This document shows, in pieces, positions 25,050 to 37,882 of a stretch of DNA of 64,000 bases (its first letter is position 1; every line of letters starts with the position of its first letter). This stretch comes from Coniella vitis (taxonomy: Eukaryota > Ascomycota > Sordariomycetes > Diaporthales > Schizoparmaceae). The notes beneath the pieces are model-generated. The model did not search any database. It worked only from the letters and a program-made list of their open reading frames with translations, and was not told the DNA's origin. The translations under genes were made by a program, and so were the position numbers. Location of the stretch: the NCBI GenBank assembly GCA_011317545.1, contig WUJK01000014.1, positions 372,001-436,000 on the forward strand. The letters run 5' to 3'.

Positions 25050-25443
25050 GGTTTCTTGGGTGTTAATGCTGGGATGGAATGTTGCTGCTGTCGGGTTTGC
25101 TGGAGGCAGAGTAACAGTTGAGCAGCAGCAGCAGCAGCAAAAAGGAGAAAAGCCCCCAAGAACAGGAAAGTAAGTAATAAAAAAAAAAGAAAAAAACCAA
25201 AGCACAAAAAAGCACAAAAGGCCGTTCCCCAAAGAAACGAGCAGCAAAAAGTGGCGTCGTGGTGGGCTGGATGGCGTGTGGAAAGAAAAGTAAAGGTACG
25301 ACAAAAGAACGACGCCGCAAATCAAGCCACAAGCGATGGGAGCGATGAGAAGAAGCAATCCGGCAGAGCAAGCAAGGCCAGCAAGCACCGGGTGCCGTAG
25401 TTTGCCAAGAAAGCAAAGGAAGGAATCCCCAAGGACGTCGTCA

Positions 25444-25446
<3 letters not shown>

Positions 25447-25484
<38 letters not shown>
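25447..25484. repeat. GA dinucleotide microsatellite
   Basis: About 19 copies of GA, followed by A-rich sequence, about 400 bases upstream of the arrestin start and probably in its leader or promoter. Confidence 0.9.
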
Positions 25485-25487
<3 letters not shown>

Positions 25488-25657
25488 AAAAAAAAGAAAG
25501 AAAAAAAGAAAAAAGAAAACAGGCGGGGAGACGAGAAAGGAGGACTACCAGGCCAGATATGGCCAGCAGCAGCAGCAGCAGCAACAACAACAATAATAAT
25601 AATAACACCAGCACCACCATCTACAACAAGTGATAGCAATTACTATTGCTGTTGTTG

Positions 25658-25663
25658 ATGCTG

Positions 25664-25696
<33 letters not shown>
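25658..25696. repeat. TGC trinucleotide microsatellite
   Basis: Repeated TGC preceded by TGTTGATGC variants. It lies outside any supported gene. A nearby stretch at 25567-25607 has CAG, CAA and AAT trinucleotides. Confidence 0.88.
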
Positions 25697-25697
<1 letters not shown>

Positions 25698-26379
25698 CAC
25701 GGGCACCCGACTGCCTCGCACCCCCCCAAGCCTGGCATGCCCTGTCCGCCATCATGACGACTCATGGACGCATGAAGTCGGCGGACACGACGAGCAATGC
25801 AGGGTCACGGGTGGAGAGACAGTCCACTGCGTGTTGTGGCACCCCGACGGCGCAAAAAGCAGCAGGACTAGTTCCTCGCGCTGCAAGCAAGAAAGCGCCA
25901 GGCCAGGCCAGGCCAGGCCAGGACAGGACAGGACGGTGGAGCATGACACGGCTGTTGAATGCAGCTTGCAGCTGGCGGTGGGCAAGGTGGGCAGGGTGGG
26001 AAAGCGAAAAATAAACAAGAAAATAAACAAGTCGCCGACTAGGGAGAAGAGAGAGCATGGAAACAAACACCCCACGTGCCATCCACCGCCTCTCGCTCCC
26101 TCTCTCTCTCTCTCTCTCTCTCCTTTCAGCAGCAGAAGAAAAGGAACAACAAGCAGCAGGCCGTGCTTGGGACAAGCAGCATCAGGGGGGCACGACACAT
26201 GGTCGGCATGCAAAAGGACCACAAGAGCAGGGCCGTCCCGCAAAAGGAAAGCAAATCGCGGAATAAAACGATCAAACAAATCACACAAGAGCAAAAGTAC
26301 TCACTGGCTTCTTCTGAGACCGCTGCATCAAATAGCCCATTCTTGGACTGTAATCCTCCAGCCCTACACCGCCGCTGAG

Positions 26380-26380
<1 letters not shown>

Positions 26381-26417
<37 letters not shown>
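26381..26417. repeat. GT dinucleotide microsatellite
   Basis: About 18 TG units, almost perfect, in the gene-free region upstream of the arrestin gene. Confidence 0.9.
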
Positions 26418-26423
<6 letters not shown>

Positions 26424-28453
26424 TGCAAAAAGTCTGCGGGCTGCCGGCTGGTCAGCAAGTGAGTCGAGGAAGCACGGAGAAAAAAAAAAGAAAGATAAAT
26501 CAAGGCACAAGAAGCGAGGCCCCTCGGCATGTATGTCGCAGCTTGTGGTGCAGTGCGGTGCCGTGGATCGATGGACGACGGGACTGGACTGGGGTTTGAA
26601 CCGACTTTTTTCTTTTTCTTTTTTTTGGCTGTGCGGCTGTGTGCAGGCACAGAATAGTCCTTTGCTCCCTCAAAGCGACTGCAGTGACCACCACAGGTGC
26701 AAAACGAGCCGCCGACGAGTGAATGAGTGGGTGTGTGAGGCGAGTGGATGGCGGCTTCGTACTATGGTATGTACTTTGTGATACCGGTGGGATCGGTGTT
26801 GAAGCCCTTCTGGATTCTCTTCTTGCCCCCCCGTTGGTGACGTTCTCCTCGCTTGGTCCTATCAAAGGGTCCTTTATCAGAATCCTGGCTGGGCGGAAAG
26901 GGTCGTGACACCGGCTGGAAAGAGTCGTAGACGTAAAGGCGAAAAGGCTGGCCGCAGGTTTCTGGACCCGGAAAGCAGGATACTGGAGGGGAGAAATGTT
27001 AAAACGACAATGACGATGGACAACAATTGGCTGCGCCAGTCCAGTGGCAGATGGGTAGGGGAGGTCTGGTTTCAAGGAGGCGGGCGGCACTCTGGCAGGG
27101 GAGATCTGGGCTCGATGGAAAGCACACCGTGAAACAAGACGAAAACACAAGAGAAAAGGAAAGAGGAAGATGGATAGGATTATGATGAATATGGATATGG
27201 ATATGCAGACCACCAGGTCGCAAGTCAAGGCTGGGTGGGATGGAAGCAGGTAAAAAGTAAATTAGCACGCATGCCTCTCTTTTTCACAGGGTTGCTGCTA
27301 TTGTGTATTACTATGCTATGAAGAAATACATGCTGTATTTGAGTATTCCCCATCCTCATACAGCAGAAGAGGAAAAAGAAGAAAAAAGAGAAACGTAATG
27401 TACAGTACATACAACAACAAGAGCAGCAGCAGCAACAACAGCAACAACAACAAGTGGAGCGTGCCCACTTGGCGTGCTACTTTACAAGGCCATGGACAAT
27501 GTTGATCTCACTCGAGGACTGGCAGCGCCGCGTGATGAAGGAATTGATGCTTCTGGATGCGCAGATGGGATCATAGCACGGTAACGAGATGCCGAAGGCC
27601 TTCTCGTCCAGCCAGCGGGCTCCAAGCCTTCTCCTTGGGCTCTGCAGCAGCCCCCCAAAAGACTCGTCTCGACCGATCGAAAGAGAGTGCGGGCTCAGAA
27701 GCAGCCGGGCGGTCCGGAAGGAAAACCCTTGTCGTCTGTGGCCCCCCAAGCACCAAGACACGAGGCCCTGCTGGGGCTCTGCACCGTATTGGCCGGCTGC
27801 TCCCCAATTGCCGGATATCTTTCCGTCCTGTGACAAGCACTTCTTGTTTCGGCGGCCGTGTGTTGCTCCCCTGAGCAGCTTCGATTTTGTTCCTTGCCTT
27901 GCGGGCCTGCCACGACTCGCTGGCTTGACCTCATCATGAACTGACCGACCCGTGAGGCCGTCGTAGTGGTAGCAGCAGAGAGCCTTGAAGAGGCAACGGG
28001 AACCAACAACAACAACGGGAGAACAACAGACTCTGCTTCGAGACGGGTTTCTCCAGCACCCTCTCTCCAGCATCGAGGAGAGGCTTTGTGATCGCCATCC
28101 AGGCTTCTTCTTCTCAGAACGTACTGTGTACGCACAGACTTCGACACAAGTACATGGCAAGAAACCAACAGCCGTCAGCGTTTCCCCAGAGTCCACACTT
28201 TGGGCTGGTCTCTACGTCACCAGTGCCTTTTCTTGGCACGGGGCGGAGACGCTTCTGCGGGTCTTGGTCCCTTTTTTGGCTTCTCTGCAGGCCAGGAAAA
28301 CTAGCTCATGGCCCCATCGCATGAACGAGGGGCCAACAACTCTAATCGAGTGAACTTGGACTGTATTCCAAGTGTACATAGTATCAACTTGTTGCCGCCT
28401 GCCGAGGAGGGAAGAGAGAGGGTCCAGAGAAGTTGACGTTGCTCGCCACCGAG

Positions 28454-28498
<45 letters not shown>
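28454..28498. repeat. TC dinucleotide microsatellite
   Basis: About 22 uninterrupted TC units, the longest perfect dinucleotide run in this part of the window. Confidence 0.9.
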
Positions 28499-28503
<5 letters not shown>

Positions 28504-30260
28504 CCTCTCTATCTAGCAACTCACACTTCTCTACGTGCTATCCATTTTGACTTTGGACGCGCTCTCTAGTGGCCTGCTCTCTGGCAAGATGGTTCTGTCA
28601 AACATACTTTCTTCTTTCCATGCCCTGACGACAAGTCCCTGTCTGGCCTGCTTGGCCTTGGCTACCTTGCCCCAAGCCAGGTTTGCGTTGCGTTGCGTTT
28701 GTTCGTGAGCACCACAACAAGTTGCTCTCTGTGACTGACACTGGGGGGTGCTTTCGGGAAATCCTCGGCAATCGGCAAGGGCAAAAGGCCGTTCCAAAAA
28801 CTGTCACTCTTCTACGAACGAAGTAAGATGATCAGGTGATGTCGAGGCACGGACGACACCCGGATTGCACTGGGGCCATGCTAGGAATAGACTTTGGCGC
28901 TTGGATTATTGGCATGCCACTACTATATCACGTAGCCCATCAGGTCTGTTACGCCTTCTGCACATGCCAAGTATTGTTATACATGGCGGATGGAGAAGCA
29001 AGTTTGCCTGCTTTTTGATGCCCGTAGCTGTATATCCAACCTCGTGTGTTTTCTGTACAACAAAGTCACTATACCGAGCATCCTGTTCTGGAGGCAGCCC
29101 AGCAAATCAAAACGTACAGAAAAGCTGAGGACTTTGCTTGTTACCCCACAGAAAGAGAATACAAAGATGAAGTAGATCTCGGCCCAACGGCATGCGCTCT
29201 TTCAGGATGACTTGAGCTCCAACACACAACACGAGGGGGGGTTGTTGCGTCGTATCCATGATGGGAGTATATATATCTGTATGTATATGCAAGATAAACT
29301 CCCCCATGACTGCTGTGGCCACGTGCCAGACTCACACTGCTCTCTGGGTAGCATTTTACACAGAGGACAGAACAACGTCACAAGCGCTGTGTATCTGTCT
29401 GTCTGTCTGTCTGTCTGTGTGTGTGGCACAGAAACACACGCAGCGCTTCAAGACATGAAAAAGGATTGAGACATGAGATCACCCATCCCGCGCTGCTAAG
29501 GACTGCAGACCCAAAGAAGCAAGTGAAATATTCACACAACCAAGTAACGAAACTCGTGATTTTTCCCAGATGTCGCCGATGCTATGCCACGCCACCCATG
29601 TCATGGCTTCCAGGCCAGGCCAGGCCCTTTTTATAGACATATTGTAAATATATATATATATATATATATACTATGAAAATGCATTGGGAAAAACGGGATT
29701 TGACCATGACCTGGGGCTTTCCCAACTCGCGGCCTTGAGATATGCTTCGAGTCTCTCTCATCCTGCCTCTTGCCTCTTATTCTTCCGGTTCTTCCTACAT
29801 ACGTGCATGTGACAGGTTGCTTTGATTTCTGAGCTGCTCACCAGGCGGTTGGTTACACACACACACATATATATACACTTGACTGCCAAGGCAATGACAA
29901 AAAAGCCACTCAGCGTTGGGTTTCACAGCTTGCTTTCCTCTCGCCCTTCCCGCCCGCCAAATACCATGTAAGCATTGATTGCACTCAACTCCTCTGACCG
30001 GATTTGCTTTACTTTATATATATATATATATATATATAGCTCTTGGACAAACCACTATCGCTTCCTTGCTTTTGCTAGGTAGAAACTACCATCTCTCAGG
30101 GCGCCAGCGCGCTGCTTCTCGTCGCCCAAGTTCCTCACCAGCAAGCGCCCAGCTGGGGGGCTGTACTATGTAGATGGAAATATATATGCCGTCTAAGCCG
30201 CGACCTGGGCTTGTCGCCGAGACATTTTCATTGACCGCCACTACATGCACGTACACGTAT

Positions 30261-30290
30261 TTGGTTTGGTTTGGTTTGGTTTGGTTTGGT
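30261..30290. repeat. GGTTT pentanucleotide tandem repeat
   Basis: About six perfect copies of a TTTGG unit lie in non-coding DNA. The unit is not the fungal telomere repeat TTAGGG. Confidence 0.88.
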
Positions 30291-31000
30291 ATGGTGTGCA
30301 GCCCATATTGGGCCGCTCGTCCTTGATGGAAAAAAGAAAACAGCCCTATAAAATCCAAGCCAGCACGACGTACAAGCCCCATGTGTGCTCATCAATCTTT
30401 CCTTTGACAATACTGTATGTCAAGTCAATCAAAAATACCCATGCGAGTATAGGGTCAGGTCCACTCCCCCGACGTCACACGGAGCGCTGGCTGCCATGGC
30501 ACTTTTAAAGTTTTCTTTTTATTTGTTTTGTTTGTTTGTTTGTTTTAAGTTTATTCTATTATCTGAGAATAAAGAGGAGAAGGAAGGAAAAAGAAGAAGA
30601 AGAAAAAGAGGAAAATCCAGTTTCTCGGTAACCTTAACTTCACATGATCCTGGTTCCCGCTTGGAAACCCCCTGGGGGACATGTCACACACACACTCTCT
30701 CTCCCCAGAATATATATATGAAGAAAAAAAAGGACACGCGATGATCATCATAGTACAAGATCATCGCAGAAAAATCAAAACCCTTCAAAGCTGGGGCCAT
30801 CCCAGCCTGGCGGTACTATATACAGTAGTTGATCTACCACTTTGAAAAAAAAGAAAAAAAAAGAAAAAAAAAGCCTATTACTATAGCGTGTGACGCTTTC
30901 TTTACACAGTATATCCCAGAAGGGCTTTTGTTAATGCGAGCAATGCTTATGCTTGGCTGTGTTATAGCATCAAGTTTTGTTTTTTCCTTTGTTTTTTAAA

Positions 31001-31048
31001 CTTTTTTTTTCCTTTTTTTTTTCCTTTTTTTTTTCCTTTTTTTTTTTT
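31001..31048. repeat. Tandem array of CC plus ten T
   Basis: Four near-identical 12-base units, each CC followed by a run of about ten T, form a strongly strand-biased poly-pyrimidine tract. A complementary-type array of A runs broken by G lies at about 30844-30872. Confidence 0.85.
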
Positions 31049-31890
31049 CTCTTTCCCCCTGCTTTGGTGGAGTCGGTGCCCGTTATCTTTTGTTCATTCA
31101 TGCGGATGGGGACGGTAATATCGCAAGGTTGATGGGATTAAAGTACTACTACTACTATAATACAAAGCTATCCATCGACTGTCTGTGTCTGGCCCAGTCC
31201 AGTCACCTCTCGTAGGTTCAGATGATAAAAATAAAATAAAAAGAAACCCAAGACTAGAACGAACGAACGAATGAACGAACACACGCTGTTTTGGCCTGTG
31301 ATCTTGGGTCGTGCCAGAGCCCAAGCCTCTAGCAAAGCACCACCACAAAACGCCCGATATAATTATCCAAAAAAAAAAAAGGAGGCTTAAAATGAACAAC
31401 AAATAATAAAAGAAAGATAATTCTTTCTCACATTCTACAGGCAGTACGCCACAAAGCATGGGGGTTCCGTATATTGAAGGACCCCCCCCCTTCCTTTCGG
31501 GGGAAACTTTATCTATTGTTACAGTGGTGTAAGTACTATGTAGATTTACATGACCGTACTATTCATACCAGCGTCATACCCACAATTTACAATGCCAACA
31601 GTATCTAGCTGTTTGTTTCTCTCTTTTTCCCTTTATCTCTCTCTTTTTTGTCTTTGTTTATTATCCTGTCTCGAGTGTTTTCACGTCGATCAAGTAGAGA
31701 TAGAGCGTGCGATCCCACAAAGGGCCCCCTTTCTTACATTAATCACTTCACATCGACGTGACGTGACGTTATCCCGGGAGTTCTTGTCCCCCTTATCTAC
31801 GTGGTTTTGAAGATCTTTTGCAAGCTTTTTCCCCCCTCTTCGCCATGTATCTTATCTACTGCAAGTACTTGCGCTGGGGGGAGAATGTCA

Positions 31891-31906
31891 TACTATGTAC
31901 ATAGTA
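31891..31906. other. Perfect 16-base palindrome TACTATGTACATAGTA
   Basis: This is the only complete palindromic copy seen of a motif whose half-site (TGTACTATGTA or its complement) recurs in non-coding DNA across the window. It is followed by a further TAGTAGTA. No adjacent gene suggests a function. Confidence 0.7.
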
Positions 31907-33505
31907 TAGTAGTATTCATAACTTCTCCCCGTCTCAACTCCCCTTGGGTGGGGAGAATTATTCCAAGACAAACAATACCACCACACAGGAACACACACAC
32001 GCGCGCGCGCGCGCGCTCACGTCCTTTTTACGTTCACTATGACATTCTTGTGGGGAGGCAAAAGGTTTTTGCCAGAGAAAAAAAGGAAAGAAAGGCCACT
32101 AAAGTGTGCTCTTTTGGGGGTTAGTTGGATGAATCAGCTTTTTTTTCTTCTTTTTTTTTCTTTTTTTCTTTTCTTTTTTTGTTCCGTCATGGAGGTTTTG
32201 CCGCTGTTGAGGGGGTTGATGATAGTTTGCTCTGACAGGTGGGCAATTTGGGTTATATACAGAACACACAGACAGACACACAGCTTAGCCTTCCTAACAA
32301 CTTCACGATCAGGTCATCCTCGCCTTCACAGGAAACAGAAAAACAACCGTGATTAAACAGACAGACTTTAAAAAAAAACAAAAAAACAGAAGCACATGAA
32401 CCGGGCCAGAAAAACCAGCCATTGCCACTCTCTTCGCACCGCGATATATACATTCTCCGAGCACAACGGTGGCATGGCATGGCACATACATGATGGATGC
32501 TCTCTGGTCCTCTTGAGCCAAAAACAAGTTTGACAGAAATGACTGACTACCTAACAGGTATGTATGTATGGATGATATTACAAAAAAAAAAGAAAAAGGG
32601 AACCTCCCTCCCCCTTGACGGCCCCAAAGGGCGAAGCACAGCATCGCGCTATCGCTGCACGACGACGTCGAGAAAAAAAAAAACCACTCTTGCAAGCCAA
32701 GGCCCCCATCATGTCTCGCAGAGAGGTGCGCCACCCTGGCCTCCTCCCGCCGCCGCCGCCGCAGCAGCAGCAGCAACAGCAACAGCCTGGCTGGATAGGG
32801 GTGTATCTGTAATATCTCTCCATGTTCTAGGAATGGCGGAGAGGCCGGGGGGGAAGGGGGAATCCCGGGAAACCTGTTAGAAGACGGTGCCGAGCGATGC
32901 ACAAGAATGCAATACAAACATGAAATGATCATGCTGCGCTGTGCTTTTGCGTCGTGAAAGGCCGACGTCACCGTTTTTTTTTTATGTCGAGGCGAACCAT
33001 GTACGTAGGCATGGCGATGATGATGATGTGCGATGGAAAAGACGCCTATTCACCCCACGCGGAGACCTGGATCTTGTTTCTCGCAGCACGGTGAGTAACA
33101 GTCAGCATCATACACACAAGTTTATTCTTCGGCTCAAGTGATCCGAGGAGCTATCGGCAGTTGACATGAAAGGAAGAGGGACCGAAGGCTGATAGGGACA
33201 GACCGGCTGGGCCCATGACAGAGAGTCGTGCTGCTGTCCGTGAATTCTAACGCATATCTTGGGCGAATTGATTTTGTCAGTATGAATAGAGAGAGATGTT
33301 TCAATGCCAGAAAGGCCAATCTTAGAGCTCATCAGCATCAGAGTTCTTTCCGGCTACAAAGTATAGCTATATGCGCATAAAAGAATTAGAATATCCAGTA
33401 GTAGTAGTAGTCTATAACAGAAAAACGTTGACCATATCAGTACAAGCAAATCATAAAACCATATACACAAGTCCACTATCCACTATCCACATTCCATCAT
33501 TCTTT

Positions 33506-36500
33506 TTAATCCCTCTTCCCCTTCTCCTTCTCCCCGCCCGCAGGCGTCGCCCTGGAAGCCCACGTGCGCGTCCGTTCGATGGCATTCTCCAGACTCGACT
33601 CTGCCGGCAAACCGTCGTGGTGCACGCGGAAACTGAAATCCACCGTGCCCACCAGCTTCTTGGTCGTTTGCACGAGCCCATGCAGCTCCGAGAGGACAAG
33701 TGTGGATGCGACTTGCAGTACGGCAAATTCGGTATACCCTGTTTGTTCCATGTTGCGCGCGTCGAGGAGGTGCCACATTTCTACACCTTCGTCGTCATCT
33801 TGCTGTGTATTGGTAGTATGAGCGCCGGCAGAGTCGCCGTTGCTTGGCGTTTGTGCTGCTGGTTGGCGGGATGGCTGGATGATGCCCGTGGATGAGCCCG
33901 AGGCTGCTGAAGACAAGGGGGATCTGATGGAGGAGCCGTTCTCCGCCGGTTGGCTGTTCTTGTCGTAGTTGCTGCTGCTATTGGTGCTATCCTTGGGTCC
34001 GCAAATAGGCGTCCTAAGGAGTGTCCGCGTAAGCTCGTACGGCTGGGGCAGTGAGATGAATGGCGGAAGGGACTGGCCGGACATGAGGGCGTTGGAGACA
34101 AGCGTCAGCGTCGACAGAATTTGTGTGTGCACTGGGTTCACCTTGTCGAGGATCTCGCTGAGGGCGCGCATCCACGCTCGGTCCGACTCGTTAGTAACTT
34201 CGATAGGCGAATACCCGACCACGTACGACATCAGGGTGAAGTAATTCACTAGTCTGGTAGTTTTGTCTGTGTCAGTCATGAAGAATACCTCACATCCGTA
34301 AGCACAAAAAAAAAAAAAAGGGGAACGAGAAAAGATAAAATGCTATGCTGGCATCATACCGTGTACACCGCTGAATGAGATCTTGATAGAGCGCCGTCGG
34401 AAACTTGCCTCCCAAGCTAGGCTCAAAGTTTTGGAAGTTGGTGTGCGCCTGGATGGAAGGAATGAGGAGCGACAGCTTGCCAAACAGCTTCCGTCTGACC
34501 TTGAACAGGCTATGGGCCGCTGAGCCGGGGACGTCTCTCGAGCCCAAGTCCTCAGTCATGCTCATGTTCATGGTGGTGTAGATGACGCTCGAGTAATTGG
34601 CGAGAAGGTAGAGTGTCGCGCTGAGATCTCGACGAAGCCAGGTGCCGTCGGTAAGCGGCTTGGGAAAGACTGTCCAGAAGAATGCCAGGAGACAAGCTCC
34701 TGCGATGGTGGCGAGGCGGTACGGTGCCAATTCGTATAGTCTAAGTCGACCAGTCAGTTGCTTCTGTGGTGCACCGGCAAGCGCAATATTTTCCATGACT
34801 CCAAGTATACATACGGATAGTAGGCCTGCCCACTAGCTGCTGCAGCAGCAACACCAAGCACTCGAACTTGCAACTCATAACCGATGATGAGATACTACAC
34901 ACCATAGTGTGAGAAGATTTCTTGGATTCCACATATCCACTGCGAGAGAACGAACCTGAGTGACAATGGTAATCATTGTCATGGGTAGAAACCGCGGGTA
35001 CTTGAAGAAAAAGTAGAACTCGACAAAGGTGAAGAGCCACAGGAACACAAGTATACCTGGAAGCTTTCTGTCGACAATATACCAGATAATAAAGCAGTTG
35101 ACCATGGCAATGGTCGTGCCTCCGATTCGGGCCAAGAAGCCGAATATCGACTGTCCAGACGCTGTGCTCCAGGTTAGTCTTTGTCGACGAAAGTGAGAAA
35201 GGCCTAGGGAGGTGGGTTGGCGGACTGACTCTGTGTCATGCCAATTGCAATGATGATGAGAGCCCAGAACAAACGCTGCTCAGTGAAGAAGTGCTGAGAG
35301 ACTTCGAGGAAGGCAACAATACCGACCGACTGGCGATTGTCAGCGAGGCTGTACCACAGTTCTGGCCATCGTCAGGAAAAAGTACAGACATGTACATACC
35401 ATAGTAGCAACAGCTACTCTAAGGCCAAAGAAAGACTCTGCAGATCCAAAGTGGCGCATAATCTTTCTGATGCTGTTCCCTAGCCTCTGCAACGCGTTTG
35501 TGGGAGGCAGATGTTCGGGGTCCTTTTTGTGCAGCCACCCTTCGCCCACAAAGACAACGTGGCCGCCGCGCTCCAGAAGGTCAGGGGAATCCTCCGCATG
35601 GGCATCATCATCCTTGAATAAGCTGGCAATCCACTTCTTCACTTGGCGCAGGGTAGGCACAACGAGGTGTTTTTTGAGAATGGAACCGTCACGGTGCTTG
35701 TCTTCGGCAAAGTTGACAAAGTCCATGATGGCGTCACCAGTCGCTTGCATCTGGAGAGCATGAGGTAGAGATTAGCTACCACGGCTTGCTTGGAGTAGAA
35801 ACAATGCACACTCGGAAAACCTACCAGCTTCTCGAGATAAAGCACAACAAACAATTGAATCTGGTCATTGTGGCGCCTGTCAAGTTGTTGGACGGCATTC
35901 TCATCCCATTCCCCCAACTTGCCATTCCTCAGCAAGCCTTTGTCCCTAGCCCATATACGGAGAATCTCCCCTTTGCGGGAGTTGAATAGATCGATCTTTT
36001 GCTGTAAAACCTGGGAGAACCCAACGTCGCCGGGGAAGAGCTCGCCACCAGACTCCTCGACGTCCACGTTGACGCCGCCGTCGGATTTCTTTGCGGCCGC
36101 TGTCTTCTTTTGAGCCTTGGGTTGTGGAAATTGGTGCACTAGAATTCCGGCATGATCAATTCCTTGAACTAAAGCCTCGGACAAGATTTCAAATGGTTCG
36201 TGAAGCTGCTGCATAATATCATTCCACACTCTTCGTGAGTCATCTTTGCTGGCCGCTTGGCGGATGAAGCCGCCGATGACTTGTTCGTGTTCGCCCAGGC
36301 CTTCGGTGCCGTCCCAACCACGTTCTCTGCCGACTTTCTAGAGAATGAATGAGTATTGTGAGCTTGTGTGGTGGCTTGGGTGACCTGAAATGACTCGGTA
36401 GAGGACGATCACCGTGGACCAAACATAGGGAAGCAGACGAACCTGGAAAATATCCATAATAACTCCGATTCCCGTCATTGGAATGACAAAAGCGCGGATG

Positions 36501-37882
36501 TGATCATAGAGACGTCCAAAGTCCTTGGAACTGAGGTAGCCAAAGGCAACATCCCGTTTGGCAAATTTGAGATCAGCATATGTCTTACCCATCAGCTCCC
36601 GTAGCGAGGCCAGGACGCCGCGCAGGGCCATGGCCGTCTTTTGCTCCTGGGTCAGAGGCGGGCCGCTGTCCTTTTTGGAGCCTCGGCCTCCTTTTCTGCC
36701 CGGGTCACCAGCCGATGTCTCTGTCATTTCGACCGTGAACATGTCGGCCTTTTCAAGACCTTGGAGATACTCCTTTTCGAGGGCAATGACCCTTTTGGAG
36801 AGGCTGAGGATGCCACTCATTTGCTTGACTACTATCTGCCTGGTAGATATGGGAAAGACAAACAGAGAGGTACCAGTTGCGATTGCAAGGCCTAGATTTG
36901 GGAAGCGTCAGTACAGGGCAAACAAATCCAGTAAACCCATGCTGGTGGAATTATACTAGCACACCTATAAATATAGCATATAGAATCTTCTTGACAAAGG
37001 CATCGGCAGTGGCAAAAGTGGGGAATTGGGGCCCATAGGTGCAAGAAATGTTGATAAAGATGCTGTAAATGATGGCAGGAAGGTTGAAAGCAGGGAATTT
37101 TGCGCGGACGGTATTGACGGCCCAAATGTTGCAAAACAACCAGATGGCGCAGACGGCGGACTGGCTCGAGTTGTAGGGGGCCGAGCCATGCTCTGCAATG
37201 TACTGCTCCATTTCAAGCAGGTTGGACGTGTGTAGGCGTGCTTGGACGGACGACCACAAGGCAAGGGAAGCCATTGCCGCTCCTGTGCCTGTCGCGACGA
37301 GGTTGAGAACCAGATTCTGCAGGAATTTGCCTCGAGGGAGAGGGACCAAAGCCAGGATGGAAATGATGGCCGAGAGGTAGCCCTAGTAGTTTGTATATCA
37401 GCTTGTGGCCTTGGCGTCGTTGGTCCACTCGCGTCTAAGGAGGAGAGGACATGACACTTTCAGGTACACAGACATACAATCGTAGTGAGAAGCTCCCGAA
37501 CAGCAGTGGCCTGATAGATGGCAATGGCGATGATGGGCGCAACGGAGCCCTTGAACATGCCCATCAACATGATGGGCGTAAGCCCCAGCTTCTGCATGAC
37601 CTTGGAGATGAGGCCAGGCGGCCGTTCACCTTGGGCGGGCGCTCCTCCGGCAGCATCCGAGGGCTGGCCTTGGCCATTGGCGTTGAGAGGCTGGTCAACA
37701 GTGGCGGTGGGGACGGCAGACAGTGGACGGAACGAAGGCGAAGAGCTCGACGAGGTTGACGAAGCCGCCGAAAGAGACGAGTCATCATGGTCGTCTTGCG
37801 CGAGATGGCTGGCGTGTGTCCTGTCGCCTTGCGATTCCACACCCGGAGTGGAGGCCGGGCTCGGCACCGGAACGGAGGCCAT
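33506..37882 (-). CDS. BRE4/FUSC-family multi-pass membrane protein
   Basis: Ten exons: 37882-37478, 37382-36965, 36891-36443, 36337-35825, 35750-35400, 35329-35230, 35161-34956, 34894-34815, 34740-34360 and 34253-33506. They total 1,216 codons with every junction in phase. A Ser/Pro-rich N-terminus precedes an N-terminal membrane block of the ArAE_2_N type (from about residue 110, IAIAIYQATAVRELL and later SIFINISCTYGPQFPTFATA). A long soluble part (KRVIALEKEYLQGLEKADMF) follows. A second membrane block of the FUSC_2 type contains VAFLEVSQHFFTEQRLFWA and YFFFKYPRFLPMT. The C-terminal DUF2421/BRE4 domain includes YELQVRVLGVAAA and GGKFPTALYQDLIQRCTR. Relatives are linked to brefeldin A sensitivity and to aromatic-acid or fusaric-acid efflux. 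The substrate here is unknown. The C-terminal 100 residues are polar with a Ser/Asn-rich insert. Confidence 0.88.

Larger units (their letters stand above)
25050..33505. other. 8.4 kb gene-free, microsatellite-rich region
   Basis: This is the upstream region of the arrestin gene and the 3' flank of the BRE4-family gene. Many short open frames exist, but none shows conserved motifs, splice-supported continuity or the smooth codon usage of the flanking genes. Simple repeats are unusually dense: GA (25447-25484), TGC (25658-25696), CT (26099-26122), GT (26381-26417), TC (28454-28498), TA (29649-29670 and 30017-30038), GGTTT (30261-30290) and a CC-T10 tandem (31001-31048). TACTATGTA-type motifs occur near 28372, 30162, 31533 and 31891. 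A long non-coding RNA is possible but cannot be shown. Confidence 0.6.

Noticed and set aside
25630..26781. Plus-strand open frame of 383 codons
   Set aside because: It runs through TGC, CT and GT microsatellites, and its length comes from stop-free simple repeats.
27477..28196. Minus-strand open frame of 239 codons
   Set aside because: Low-complexity Arg/Ser/Gly mix without any domain, and other frames at the same place are equally open; lies within the microsatellite desert.
30261..30290. GGTTT repeats considered as telomere-like sequence
   Set aside because: The unit is not TTAGGG and the array is short and internal; a simple pentanucleotide repeat explains it.
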